Below, one piece after another: positions 20,431 to 34,100 of a stretch of DNA of 64,000 nucleotides (within the stretch, counting starts at the first letter, position 1; every line of letters starts with the position of its first letter). The stretch comes from Branchinecta lynchi (taxonomy: Eukaryota; Arthropoda; Branchiopoda; Anostraca; Branchinectidae). The notes beneath the pieces are model-generated. The model ran no database searches, was not told the DNA's origin, and saw nothing but the letters and a program-made list of their open reading frames with translations. The position numbers were made by a program, and so were the translations under genes. The DNA is taken from the NCBI GenBank assembly GCA_023053575.1, contig JAKZAP010000029.1:248001-312000 (forward strand). The letters are read 5' to 3'.

Positions 20431-22127
20431 CAAGGCTGGTTTTCCCGCAGGGTTTGTTTTCCCACAAGGTTAGTTTTCCCGCAAGGTTTGCTTTCCCGCA
20501 AGGTTCGCTTTCCCGCAAGGTTGGTCTTCCCACAAGGTTTGTTTTCTCACAAGGTTTGTTTTCCTACTAAGTTTGTTTCCCCACAAGGTTTGTTTTCTCA
20601 CAAGGTTGTTTTCCCACAAGGTTTGTTTTCCCACAAGGTTTGTTTTCCCACAAGGTTTGTTTTGCCACAAGGTTGGTTTTCCAGAAAGGTTTGTTTCCCC
20701 ACAAGGTTGGTTTTCCCACAAGGTTTGTTTTCCCGCAGGGTTTGTTTTCCCACAAGGTTAGTTTTCCCGCAAGGTTTGTTTTCCCACAAGGTTAGTTTTC
20801 CCACAAGGTTTGTTTCCCCACAAGGTTTGTTTCCCCACAAGGTTTGTTTTCCCACAAGGATTGTTTTCTCACAAGGTTTGTTTTCCCACTGTGTTGGTTT
20901 TCCCAAAAGGTTCACTTTCCCGCAAGGTTGGTTTTCCCACAAGGTTGGTTTTCCCGCAGGGTTTGTTTCCCCATAAGGTTGGTTTTCCCAAAAGGTTTGT
21001 TTTCTCACAAGGTTTGTTTTCCCACTAGGTTGGTTTTCCCACAAGGTTTGTTTTCCCACAAGGTTTGTTTACCCACAAGGTTTGTTTTCCCCCAAGGTTG
21101 GTTTTCCCGCAAGGTTGGTTTTCCCATAAGGTTGGTTTTCCCACAAGGTTGGTTTTCCCGCAAGGTTAGTTTTCCCACAAGGTCTGATTTAACACAATGT
21201 TTGTTTTCCCACACGGTTGGTTTTCCCGAAAGGTTTGTTTCCCCACAAGGTTGGTTTTCCCACTAGGTTGGTTTTCCCGCAGGGTTTGTTTTCCCACAAG
21301 GTTAGTTTTCCCGCAAGGTTTGTTTCCCCACAAGGTTTGTTTTCCCACAAGGATTGTTTTCTCACAAGGTTTGTTTTCCCACTGTGTTGGTTTTCCCAAG
21401 AGGTTCGCTTTCCCGCAAGGTTCGCTTTCCCGCAAGGTTGGTTTTCCCACAAGGTTTGTTTTCTCACAAGGTTTGTTTTCCCACTAGGTTTGTTTCCCCA
21501 CAAGGTTTGTTTTCTCACAAGGTTTGTTTTCCCACAAGGTTTGTTTCCCCACAAGGTTTGTTTCCCCACAAGGTTTGTTTTCCCACAAGGATTGTTTTCT
21601 CACAAGGTTTGTTTTCCCACTGTGTTGGTTTTCCCAAGAGGTTCGCTTTCCCGCAAGGTTCGCTTTCCCGCAAGGTTGGTTTTCCCACAAGGTTTGTTTT
21701 CTCACAAGGTTTGTTTTCCCACTAGGTTTGTTTCCCCACAAGGTTTGTTTTCTCACAAGGTTTGTTTTCCCACAATGTTTGTTTTCCCACAAGGTTTGTT
21801 TTCCCACAAGGTTTGTTTTGCAACAAGGTTGGTTTTCCAGAAAGGTTTGTTTCCCCACAAGGTTGGTTTTCCCACAAGGTTTGTTTTCCCGCAGGGTTTG
21901 TTTTCCCACAAGGTTAGTTTTCCCGCAAGGTTTGTTTTCCCACAAGGTTAGTTTTTCCACAAGGTTTGTTTCCCCACAAGGTTTGTTTCCCCACAAGGTT
22001 TGTTTTCCCACAAGGATTGTTTTCTCACAAGGTTTGTTTTCCCACTGTGTTGGTTTTCCCAAAAGGTTCGCTTTCCCGCAAGGTTGGTTTTCCTACAAGG
22101 TTGGTTTTCCCGCAGGGTTTGTTTCCC

Positions 22128-25100
22128 CATAAGGTTGGTTTTCCCACAAGGTTTGTTTTCTCACAAGGTTTGTTTTTCCACTAGGTTGGTTTTCCTACAA
22201 GGTTTGTTTTCCCACAAGGTTTGTTTACCCACAGGGTTTGTTTTCCCCCAAGGTTGGTTTTCCCGCAAGGTTGGTTTTCCCACAAGATTGGTTTTCCCGC
22301 AGGGTTTGTTTTCCCACAAGGTTAGTTTTCCCGCAAGGTTTGTTTCCCCACAAGGTTTGTTTTCCCACAAGGTTTGTTTTCCCACTGTGTTGGTTTTCCC
22401 AAAAGGTTCGCTTTCCCACAAGGTTGGTTTTCCCACAAGGTTGGTTTTCCCACAAGGTCTGATTTAACACAATGTTTGTTTTCCCACAAGGTTGGTTTTC
22501 CCGAAAGGTTTGTTTCCCCACAAGGTTGGTTTTCCCACAAGGTTGGTTTTCCCGCAGGGTTTGTTTTCCCACAAGGTTAGTTTTCCCGCAAGGTTTGTTT
22601 TCCCACAAAGTTGGTTTTCCCGAAAGGTTTGTTTCCCCACAAGGTTGGTTTTCCCACAAGATTGGTTTTCCCGCAGGGTTTGTTTTCCCACAAGGTTAGT
22701 TTTCCCGCAAGGTTTGTTTCCCCACAAGGTTTGTTTTCCCACAAGGTTTGTTTTCCCACTGTGTTGGTTTTCCCAAAAGGTTCGCTTTCCCACAAGGTTG
22801 GTTTTCCCACAAGGTTGGTTTTCCCACAAGGTTGGTTTTCCCGCAGGGTTGCTTTCCCCATGAGGTTGGTTTTCCCACAAGGTTTGTTTTCTCACAAGGT
22901 TTGTTTTCCCACTAGGTTGTTTTTCCCACTAGGTTGGTTTTCCCACAAGGTTTGTTTTCCCACAAGCTTTGTTTTCCCCCAAGGTTTGTTTTCCCACAAG
23001 GTTTTTTTTCCCACTGTGTTGGTTTTCCCAAAAGGTTCGCTTTCCCACAAGGTTGGTTTTCCCACAAGGTTGTTTTCCCACAAGGTTGGTTTTCCCGCAG
23101 GGTTGCTTTCCCCATAAGGTTGATTTTCCAACAAGGTTTGTTTTCCCACAAGGTTTGTTTCCCCACAAGGTTTGTTTCCCCACAAGGTTTGTTTCCCCAC
23201 AAGGTTTGTTTTCCCACAAGGATTGTTTTCTCACAAGGTTTGTTTTCCCACAAGGTTTGTTTCCCCACAAGGTTTGTTTCCCCACAAGGTTTGTTTTCCC
23301 ACAAGGTTAGTTTTCCCACAAGGTTTGTTTCCCCACAAGGTTTGTTTCCCCACAAGGTTTGTTTTCCCACAAGGATTGTTTTCTCACAAGGTTTGTTTTC
23401 CCACTGTGTTGGTTTTCCCAAGAGGTTCGCTTTCCCGCAAGGTTCGCTTTCCCGCAAGGTTGGTTTTCCCACAAGGTTTGTTTTCTCACAAGGTTTGTTT
23501 TCCCACTAGGTTTGTTTCCCCACAAGGTTTGTTTTCTCACAAGGTTTGTTTTCCCACAAGGTTTGTTTCCCCACAAGGTTTGTTTCCCCACAAGGTTTGT
23601 TTTCCCACAAGGATTGTTTTCTCACAAGGTTTGTTTTCCCACTGTGTTGGTTTTCCCAAGAGGTTCGCTTTCCCGCAAGGTTCGCTTTCCCGCAAAGTTG
23701 GTTTTCCCACAAGGTTTGTTTTCTCACAAGGTTTGTTTTCCCACTAGGTTTGTTTCCCCACAAGGTTTGTTTTCTCACAAGGTTTGTTTTCCCACAAGGT
23801 TTGTTTTCCCACAAGGTTTGTTTTCCCACAAGGTTTGTTTTGCAACAAGGTTGGTTTTCCAGAAAGGTTTGTTTCCCCACAAGGTTGGTTTTCCCACAAG
23901 GTTTGTTTTCCCACAGGGTTTGTTTTCACACAAGGTTAGTTTTCCCGCAAGGTTTGTTTTCCCACAAGGTTAGTTTTTCCACAAGGTTTGTTTCCCCACA
24001 AGGTTTGTTTCCCCACAAGGTTTGTTTTCCCACAAGGATTGTTTTCTCACAAGGTTTGTTTTCCCACTGTGTTGGTTTTCCCAAAAGGTTCGCTTTCCCG
24101 CAAGGTTGGTTTTCCTACAAGGTTGGTTTTCCCGCAGGGTTTGTTTCCCCATAAGGTTGGTTTTCCCACAAGGTTTGTTTTCTCACAAGGTTTGTTTTTC
24201 CACTAGGTTGGTTTTCCCACAAGGTTTGTTTTCCCACAAGGTTTGTTTACCCACAAGGTTTGTTTTCCCCCAAGGTTGGTTTTCCCGCAAGGTTTGTTTT
24301 CCCCCAAGGTTGGGTTTCCCGCAGGGTTTGTTTCCCCATAAGGTTGGTTTTCCCAAAAGGTTTGTTTTCTCACAAGGTTTGTTTTCCCACTAGGTTGGTT
24401 TTCCCACAAGGTTTGTTTTCCCACAAGGTTTGTTTACCCACAAGGTTTGTTTTCCCCCAAGGTTGGTTTTCCCGCAAGGTTGGTTTTCCCATAAGGTTGG
24501 TTTTCCCACAAGGTTGGTTTTCCCGCAAGGTTAGTTTTCCCACAAGGTCTGATTTAACACAATGTTTGTTTTCCCACAAGGTTGGTTTTCCCGAAAGGTT
24601 TGTTTCCCCACAAGGTTGGTTTTCCCACAAGGTTGGTTTCCCCGCAGGGTTTGTTTTCCCACAAGGTTAGTTTTCCCGCAAGGTTTGTTTCCCCACAAGG
24701 TTTGTTTTCCCACAAGGATTGTTTTCTCACAAGGTTTGTTTTCCCACTGTGTTGGTTTTCCCAAGAGGTTCGCTTTCCCGCAAGGTTCGCTTTCCCGCAA
24801 GGTTGGTTTTCCCACAAGGTTTGTTTTCTCACAAGGTTTGTTTTCCCACTAGGTTTGTTTCCCCACAAGGTTTGTTTTCTCACAAGGTTTGTTTTCCCAC
24901 AAGGTTTGTTTCCCCACAAGGTTTGTTTCCCCACAAGGTTTGTTTTCCCACAAGGATTGTTTTCTCACAAGGTTTGTTTTCCCACTGTGTTGGTTTTCCC
25001 AAGAGGTTCGCTTTCCCGCAAGGTTCGCTTTCCCGCAAGGTTGGTTTTCCCACAAGGTTTGTTTTCTCACAAGGTTTGTTTTCCCACTAGGTTTGTTTCC

Positions 25101-28100
25101 CCACAAGGTTTGTTTTCTCACAAGGTTTGTTTTCCCACAAGGTTTGTTTTCCCACAAGGTTTGTTTTCCCACAAGGTTTGTTTTGCAACAAGGTTGGTTT
25201 TCCAGAAAGGTTTGTTTCCCCACAAGGTTGGTTTTCCCACAAGGTTTGTTTTCCCGCAGGGTTTGTTTTCCCACAAGGTTAGTTTTCCCGCAAGGTTTGT
25301 TTTCCCACAAGGTTAGTTTTTCCACAAGGTTTGTTTCCCCACAAGGTTTGTTTCCCCACAAGGTTTGTTTTCCCACAAGGATTGTTTTCTCACAAGGTTT
25401 GTTTTCCCACTGTGTTGGTTTTCCCAAAAGGTTCGCTTTCCCGCAAGGTTGGTTTTCCTACAAGGTTGGTTTTCCCGCAGGGTTTGTTTCCCCATAAGGT
25501 TGGTTTTCCCACAAGGTTTGTTTTCTCACAAGGTTTGTTTTTCCACTAGGTTGGTTTTCCTACAAGGTTTGTTTTCCCACAAGGTTTGTTTACCCACAAG
25601 GTTTGTTTTCCCCCAAGGTTGGTTTTCCCGCAAGGTTGGTTTTCCCATAAGGTTGGTTTTCCCACAAGGTTGGTTTTCCCGCAAGGTTAGTTTTCCCACA
25701 AGGTCTGATTTAACACAATGTTTGTTTTCCCACAAGGTTGGTTTTCCCGAAAGGTTTGTTTCCCCACAAGGTTGGTTTTCCCACAAGGTTGGTTTTCCCG
25801 CAGGGTTTGTTTTCCCACAAGGTTAGTTTTCCCGCAAGGTTTGTTTTCCCACAAGGTTGGTTGTCCCGAAAGGTTTGTTTCCCCACAAGGTTGGTTTTCC
25901 CACAAGGTTGGTTTTCCCGCAGGGTTTGTTTTCCCACAAGGTTAGTTTTCCCGCAAGGTTTGTTTCCCCACAAGGTTTGTTTTCCCACAAGGTTTGTTTT
26001 CCCACTGTGTTGGTTTTCCCACAAGGTTGGTTTTCCCACAAGGTTGGTTTTCCCGCAGGGTTGCTTTCCCTATAAGGTTGGTTTTCCCACAAGGTTTGTT
26101 TTCTCACAAGGTTTGTTTTCCCACTAGGTTGTTTTTCCCACTAGGTTGGTTTTCCCACAAGGTTTGTTTTCCCACAAGCTTTGTTTTCCCCCAAGGTTGG
26201 TTTTCCCACAAGGTTGTTTTTCCCACTAGGTTGGTTTTCCCACAAGGTTTGTTTTCCCACAAGCTTTGTTTTCCCCCAAGGTTGGTTTTCCCGCAGGGTT
26301 TGTTTTCCCACAAGGTTAGTTTTCCCGCAAGGTTTGTTTCCCCACAAGGTTTGTTTTCCCACAAGGTTTGTTTTCCCACTGTGTTGGTTTTCCCAAAAGG
26401 TTCGCTTTCCCACAAGGTTGGTTTTCCCACAAGGTTGGTTTTCCCGCAGGGTTGCTTTCCCCATAAGGTTGGTTTTCCCACAAGGTTTGTTTTCTCACAA
26501 GGTTTGTTTTCCCACTAGGTTGTTTTTCCCACTAGGTTGGTTTTCCGAAAAGGTTTGTTTTCCCACAAGCTTTGTTTTCCCCCAAGGTTGGTTTTCCCGC
26601 AAGGTTGGTTTACCCAAAAGGTTTGTTTTCCCACTGTGTTGGTTTTCCCAAAAGGTTCTCTTTCCCAAAAGGTTCGCTTTCCCGCAAGGTTGGTTTTCCC
26701 ACAAGGTTTGTTTCCCCACAAGGTTTGTTTTCCCACAATGTTTGTTTTCCCACAAGGTTGGTTTTTCCGAAAGGTTTGTTTCCCCACAAGGTTGGTTTTC
26801 CCACAAGGTTGGTTTTCCCGCAGGGTTTGTTTTCCCACAAGGTTAGTTTTCCCTTAAGGTTTGTTTCCCCACAAGGTTTGTTTTCCCACAAGGTTTGTTT
26901 TCCCACAAGGTTGGTTTTCCCGAAAAGTTTGTTTCCCCACAAGGTTGGTTTTCCCACAAGGTTGGTTTTCCCGCAGGGTTTGTTTTCCCACAAGGTTAGT
27001 TTTCCCGCAAGGTTTGTTTCCCCACAAGGTTTGTTTTCCCACAAGGTTTGTTTTCCCACTGTGTTGGTTTTCCCAAAAGGTTCGCTTTCCCACAAGGTTG
27101 GTTTTCCCACAAGGTTTGTTTTCCCACAAGGTTAGTTTTCCCACAAGGTTTGTTTCCCCACAAGGTTTGTTTCCCCACAAGGTTTGTTTTCCCACAAGGT
27201 TTGTTTTCCCCCAAGGTTGGTTTTCCCGCAAGGTTGGTTTTCCCACAAGGTTTGTTTTCCCACTGTGTTGGTTTTCCCAAAAGGTTCGCTTTCCCACAAG
27301 GTTGGTTTTCCCACAAGGTTGGTTTTCCCGCAGGGTTGCTTTCCCCATAAGGTTTGTTTTCCCACTAGGTTGTGTTTCCCACTAGGTTGGTCTTCCCACA
27401 AGGTTTGTTTTCCCACAAGCTTTGTTTTCCCCCAAGGCTGGTTTTCCCGCAAGGTTGGTTTTCCCACAAGGTTTGTTTCCCCACAAGGTTTGTTTTCTCA
27501 CAAGGTTTGTTTTCCCACTGTGTTGGTTTTCCCAAGAGGTTCGCTTTCCCGCAAGGTTCGCTTTCCCGCAAGGTTGGTTTTCCCACAAGGTTTGTTTTCT
27601 CACAAGGTTTGTTTTCCCACTAGGTTTGTTTCCCCACAAGGTTTGTTTTCTCACAAGGTTTGTTTTCCCACAAGGTTTGTTTTCCCACAAGGTTTGTTTT
27701 CCCACAAGGTTTGTTTTGCAACAAGGTTGGTTTTCCAGAAAGGTTTGTTTCCCCACAAGGTTGGTTTTCCCACAAGTTTTGTTTTCCCGCAGGGTTTGTT
27801 TTCCCACAAGGTTAGTTTTCCCGCAAGGTTTGTTTTCCCACAAGGTTAGTTTTTCCACAAGGTTTGTTTCCCCACAAGGTTTGTTTCCCCACAAGGTTTG
27901 TTTTCCCACAAAAATTGTTTTCTCACAAGGTTTGTTTTCCCACTGTGTTGGTTTTCCCAAAAGGTTTGCTTTCCCGCAAGGTTGGTTTTCCCACAAGGTT
28001 GGTTTTCCCACAGGGTTTGTTTCCCCATAAGGTTGGTTTTCCCACAAGGTTTGTTTTCTCACAAGGTTTGTTTTCCCACTAGGTTGGTTTTCCCACAAGG

Positions 28101-31100
28101 TTTGTTTTCCCACAAGGTTTGTTTACCCACAAGGTTTATTTTCCCCCAAGGTTGGTTTTCCCGCAAGGTTGGTTTTCCCATAAGGTTGGTTTTCCCACAA
28201 GGTTGGTTTTCCCGCAAGGTTAGTTTTCCCACAAGGTCTGATTTAACACAATGTTTGTTTTCCCACAAGGTTGGTTTTCCCGAAAGGTTTGTTTCCCCAC
28301 AAGGTTGGTTTTCCCAAAAGGTTGGTTTTCCCGCAGGGTTTGTTTTCCCACAAGGTTAGTTTTCCCGCAAGGTTTGTTTTCCCACAAGGTTGGTTTTCCC
28401 GAAAAGTTTGTTTCCCCACAAGGTTGGTTTTCAAACAAGGTTGGTTTTCCCGCAGGGTTTGTTTTCCCACAAGGTTAGTTTTCCCGCAAGGTTTGTTTCC
28501 CCACAAGGTTTGTTTTCCGACAAGGTTTGTTTTCCCACTGTGTTGGTTTTCCCAAAAGGTTCGCTTTCCCACAAGGTTGGTTTTCCCACAAGGTTGGTTT
28601 TCCCACAAGGTTGGTTTTCCCGCAGGGTTGCTTTCCCTATAAGGTTGGTTTTCCCACAAGGTTTGTTTTCTCACAAGGTTTGTTTTCCCACTAGATTGTT
28701 TTTCCCACTAGGTTGGTTTTCCCACAAGGTTTGTTTTCCCACAAGCTTTGTTTTCCCCCAAGGTTGGTTTTCCCGCAGGGTTTGTTTTCCCACAAGGTTA
28801 GTTTTCCCGCAAGGTTTGTTTCCCCACAAGGTTTGTTTTCCCACAAGGTTTGTTTTCCCACTGTGTTGGTTTTCCCAAAAGGTTCGCTTTCCCACAAGGT
28901 TGGTTTTCCCACAGGGTTGGTTTTCCCGCAGGGTTGCTTTCCCCATAAGGTTGGTTTTCCCACAAGGTTTGTTTTCCCCCAAGGTTGGTTTTCCCGCAAG
29001 GTTGGTTTACCCAAAAGGTTTGTTTTCCCACTGTGTTGGTTTTCCCAAAAGGTTCTCTTTCCCAAAAGGTTCGCTTTCCCGCAAGGTTGGTTTTCCCACA
29101 AGGTTTGTTTCCCCACAAGGTTGGTTTTCCCACAAGGTTTGTTTCCCCACAAGGTTTGTTTTCCCACAAGGTTTGTTTTCCCACAAGGTTGGTTTTCCCG
29201 AAAGGTTTGTTTCCCCACAAGGTTGGTTTTCCCACAAGGTTGGTTTTCCCGCAGGGTTTGTTTTCCCACAAGGTTAGTTTTCCCGCAAGGTTTGTTTCCC
29301 CACAAGGTTTGTTTTCCCACAAGGTTTGTTTTCCCACTGTGTTGGTTTTCCCAAAAGGTTCGCTTTCCCACAAGGTTGGTTTTCCCACAAGGTTTGTTTT
29401 CCCACAAGGTTAGTTTTCCCACAAGGTTTGTTTCCCCACAAGGTTTGTTTCCCCACAAGGTTTGTTTTCCCACAAGGTTTGTTTTCCCCCAAGGTTGGTT
29501 TTCCCGCAAGGTTGGTTTTCCCACAAGGTTTGTTTTCCCACTGTGTTGGTTTTCCCAAAAGGTTCGCTTTCCCACAAGGTTGGTTTTCCCACAAGGTTGG
29601 TTTTCCCGCAGGGTTGCTTTCCCCATAAGGTTTGTTTTCCCACTAGGTTGTGTTTCCCACTAGGTTGGTCTTCCCACAAGGTTTGTTTTCCCACAAGCTT
29701 TGTTTTCCCCCAAGGTTGGTTTTCCCGCAAGGTTGGTTTTCCCACAAGGTTTGTTTTCCCACTTTGTTGGTTTTCCCAAAAGGTTCGCTTTCCCGCAAGG
29801 TTGGTTTTCCCACAAGGTTTGTTTCCCCACAAGGTTTGTTTTCCCACAAGGTTTGTTTTCCCACAAGGTTGGTTTTCCCGAAAGGTTTGTTTCCCCACAA
29901 GGTTGGTTTTCCCACAAGGTTGGTTTTCCCGCAGGGTTTGTTTTCCCACAAGGTTAGTTTTCCCGCAAAGTTTGTTTCCCCACAAGGTTTGTTTTCCCAC
30001 AAGGATTGTTTTCTCACAAGGTTTGTTTTCCCACTAGGTTTGTTTCCCCACAAGGTTTGTTTTCCCACAAGGTTTGTTTTCCCCCAAGGTTGGTTTTCCC
30101 GCAAGGTTGGTTTTCCCACAAGGTTTGTTTTCCCACTGTGTTGGTTTTTCCAAAAGGTTCGCTTTCCCACAAGGTTCGTTTTCCCACAAGGTTGGTTTTC
30201 CCACAAGGTTGGTTTTCCCGCAGGGTTGCTTTCCCCATAAGGTTGGTTTTCCCACAAGGTTTGTTTTCTCACAAGGTTTGTTTTCCCACTAGGTTGTTTT
30301 TCCCACTAGGTTAGTTTTCCGAAAAGGTTTGTTTTCCCACAAGCTTTGTTTTCCCCCAAGGTTGGTTTTCCCGCAAGGTTTGTTTTCCCACAAGGATTGT
30401 TTTCTCACAAGGTTTGTTTTGCAACAAGGTTGGTTTTCCAGAAAGGTTTGTTTCCCCACAAGGTTGGTTTTCCCACAAGTTTTGTTTTCCCGCAGGGTTT
30501 GTTTCCCCACAAGGTTGGTTTTCCCAAAAGGTTGGTTTTCCCGCAGGGTTTGTTTTCCCACAAGGTTAGTTTTCCCGCAAGGTTTGTTTTCCCACAAGGT
30601 TGGTTTTCCCGAAAAGTTTGTTTCCCCACAAGGTTGGTTTTCAAACAAGGTTGGTTTTCCCGCAGGGTTTGTTTTCCCACAAGGTTAGTTTTCCCGCAAG
30701 GTTTGTTTCCCCACAAGGTTTGTTTTCCGACAAGGTTTGTTTTCCCACTGTGTTGGTTTTCCCAAAAGGTTCGCTTTCCCACAAGGTTGGTTTTCCCACA
30801 AGGTTGGTTTTCCCATAAGGTTGGTTTTCCCACAAGGTTTGTTTTCTCACAAGGTTTGTTTTTCCACTAGGTTGGTTTTCCTACAAGGTTTGTTTTCCCA
30901 CAAGGTTTGTTTACCCACAGGGTTTGTTTTCCCCCAAGGTTGGTTTTCCCGCAAGGTTGGTTTTCCCACAAGATTGGTTTTCCCGCAGGGTTTGTTTTCC
31001 CACAAGGTTAGTTTTCCCGCAAGGTTTGTTTCCCCACAAGGTTTGTTTTCCCACAAGGTTTGTTTTCCCACTGTGTTGGTTTTCCCAAAAGGTTCGCTTT

Positions 31101-34100
31101 CCCACAAGGTTGGTTTTCCCACAAGGTTGGTTTTCCCACAAGGTCTGATTTAACACAATGTTTGTTTTCCCACAAGGTTGGTTTTCCCGAAAGGTTTGTT
31201 TCCCCACAAGGTTGGTTTTCCCACAAGGTTGGTTTTCCCGCAGGGTTTGTTTTCCCACAAGGTTAGTTTTCCCGCAAGGTTTGTTTTCCCACAAAGTTGG
31301 TTTTCCCGAAAGGTTTGTTTCCCCACAAGGTTGGTTTTCCCACAAGATTGGTTTTCCCGCAGGGTTTGTTTTCCCACAAGGTTAGTTTTCCCGCAAGGTT
31401 TGTTTCCCCACAAGGTTTGTTTTCCCACAAGGTTTGTTTTCCCACTGTGTTGGTTTTCCCAAAAGGTTCGCTTTCCCACAAGGTTGGTTTTCCCACAAGG
31501 TTGGTTTTCCCACAAGGTTGGTTTTCCCGCAGGGTTGCTTTCCCCATGAGGTTGGTTTTCCCACAAGGTTTGTTTTCTCACAAGGTTTGTTTTCCCACTA
31601 GGTTGTTTTTCCCACTAGGTTGGTTTTCCCACAAGGTTTGTTTTCCCACAAGCTTTGTTTTCCCCCAAGGTTTGTTTTCCCACAAGGTTTTTTTTCCCAC
31701 TGTGTTGGTTTTCCCAAAGGTTCGCTTTCCCACAAGGTTGGTTTTCCCACAAGGTTGTTTTCCCACAAGGTTGGTTTTCCCGCAGGGTTGCTTTCCCCAT
31801 AAGGTTGATTTTCCAACAAGGTTTGTTTTCCCACAAGGTTTGTTTCCCCACAAGGTTTGTTTCCCCACAAGGTTTGTTTCCCCACAAGGTTTGTTTTCCC
31901 ACAAGGATTGTTTTCTCACAAGGTTTGTTTTCCCACAAGGTTTGTTTCCCCACAAGGTTTGTTTCCCCACAAGGTTTGTTTTCCCACAAGGTTAGTTTTC
32001 CCACAAGGTTTGTTTCCCCACAAGGTTTGTTTCCCCACAAGGTTTGTTTTCCCACAAGGATTGTTTTCTCACAAGGTTTGTTTTCCCACTGTGTTGGTTT
32101 TCCCAAGAGGTTCGCTTTCCCGCAAGGTTCGCTTTCCCGCAAGGTTGGTTTTCCCACAAGGTTTGTTTTCTCACAAGGTTTGTTTTCCCACTAGGTTTGT
32201 TTCCCCACAAGGTTTGTTTTCTCACAAGGTTTGTTTTCCCACAAGGTTTGTTTCCCCACAAGGTTTGTTTCCCCACAAGGTTTGTTTTCCCACAAGGATT
32301 GTTTTCTCACAAGGTTTGTTTTCCCACTGTGTTGGTTTTCCCAAGAGGTTCGCTTTCCCGCAAGGTTCGCTTTCCCGCAAAGTTGGTTTTCCCACAAGGT
32401 TTGTTTTCTCACAAGGTTTGTTTTCCCACTAGGTTTGTTTCCCCACAAGGTTTGTTTTCTCACAAGGTTTGTTTTCCCACAAGGTTTGTTTTCCCACAAG
32501 GTTTGTTTTCCCACAAGGTTTGTTTTGCAACAAGGTTGGTTTTCCAGAAAGGTTTGTTTCCCCACAAGGTTGGTTTTCCCACAAGGTTTGTTTTCCCACA
32601 GGGTTTGTTTTCACACAAGGTTAGTTTTCCCGCAAGGTTTGTTTTCCCACAAGGTTAGTTTTTCCACAAGGTTTGTTTCCCCACAAGGTTTGTTTCCCCA
32701 CAAGGTTTGTTTTCCCACAAGGATTGTTTTCTCACAAGGTTTGTTTTCCCACTGTGTTGGTTTTCCCAAAAGGTTCGCTTTCCCGCAAGGTTGGTTTTCC
32801 TACAAGGTTGGTTTTCCCGCAGGGTTTGTTTCCCCATAAGGTTGGTTTTCCCACAAGGTTTGTTTTCTCACAAGGTTTGTTTTTCCACTAGGTTGGTTTT
32901 CCCACAAGGTTTGTTTTCCCACAAGGTTTGTTTACCCACAAGGTTTGTTTTCCCCCAAGGTTGGTTTTCCCGCAAGGTTTGTTTTCCCCCAAGGTTGGGT
33001 TTCCCGCAGGGTTTGTTTCCCCATAAGGTTGGTTTTCCCAAAAGGTTTGTTTTCTCACAAGGTTTGTTTTCCCACTAGGTTGGTTTTCCCACAAGGTTTG
33101 TTTTCCCACAAGGTTTGTTTACCCACAAGGTTTGTTTTCCCCCAAGGTTGGTTTTCCCGCAAGGTTGGTTTTCCCATAAGGTTGGTTTTCCCACAAGGTT
33201 GGTTTTCCCGCAAGGTTAGTTTTCCCACAAGGTCTGATTTAACACAATGTTTGTTTTCCCACAAGGTTGGTTTTCCCGAAAGGTTTGTTTCCCCACAAGG
33301 TTGGTTTTCCCACAAGGTTGGTTTCCCCGCAGGGTTTGTTTTCCCACAAGGTTAGTTTTCCCGCAAGGTTTGTTTCCCCACAAGGTTTGTTTTCCCACAA
33401 GGATTGTTTTCTCACAAGGTTTGTTTTCCCACTGTGTTGGTTTTCCCAAGAGGTTCGCTTTCCCGCAAGGTTCGCTTTCCCGCAAGGTTGGTTTTCCCAC
33501 AAGGTTTGTTTTCTCACAAGGTTTGTTTTCCCACTAGGTTTGTTTCCCCACAAGGTTTGTTTTCTCACAAGGTTTGTTTTCCCACAAGGTTTGTTTCCCC
33601 ACAAGGTTTGTTTCCCCACAAGGTTTGTTTTCCCACAAGGATTGTTTTCTCACAAGGTTTGTTTTCCCACTGTGTTGGTTTTCCCAAGAGGTTCGCTTTC
33701 CCGCAAGGTTCGCTTTCCCGCAAGGTTGGTTTTCCCACAAGGTTTGTTTTCTCACAAGGTTTGTTTTCCCACTAGGTTTGTTTCCCCACAAGGTTTGTTT
33801 TCTCACAAGGTTTGTTTTCCCACAAGGTTTGTTTTCCCACAAGGTTTGTTTTCCCACAAGGTTTGTTTTGCAACAAGGTTGGTTTTCCAGAAAGGTTGGT
33901 TTTCCAGAAAGGTTTGTTTCCCCACAAGGTTGGTTTTCCCACAAGGTTTGTTTTCCCGCAGGGTTTGTTTTCCCACAAGGTTAGTTTTCCCGCAAGGTTT
34001 GTTTTCCCACAAGGTTAGTTTTTCCACAAGGTTTGTTTCCCCACAAGGTTTGTTTCCCCACAAGGTTTGTTTTCCCACAAGGATTGTTTTCTCACAAGGT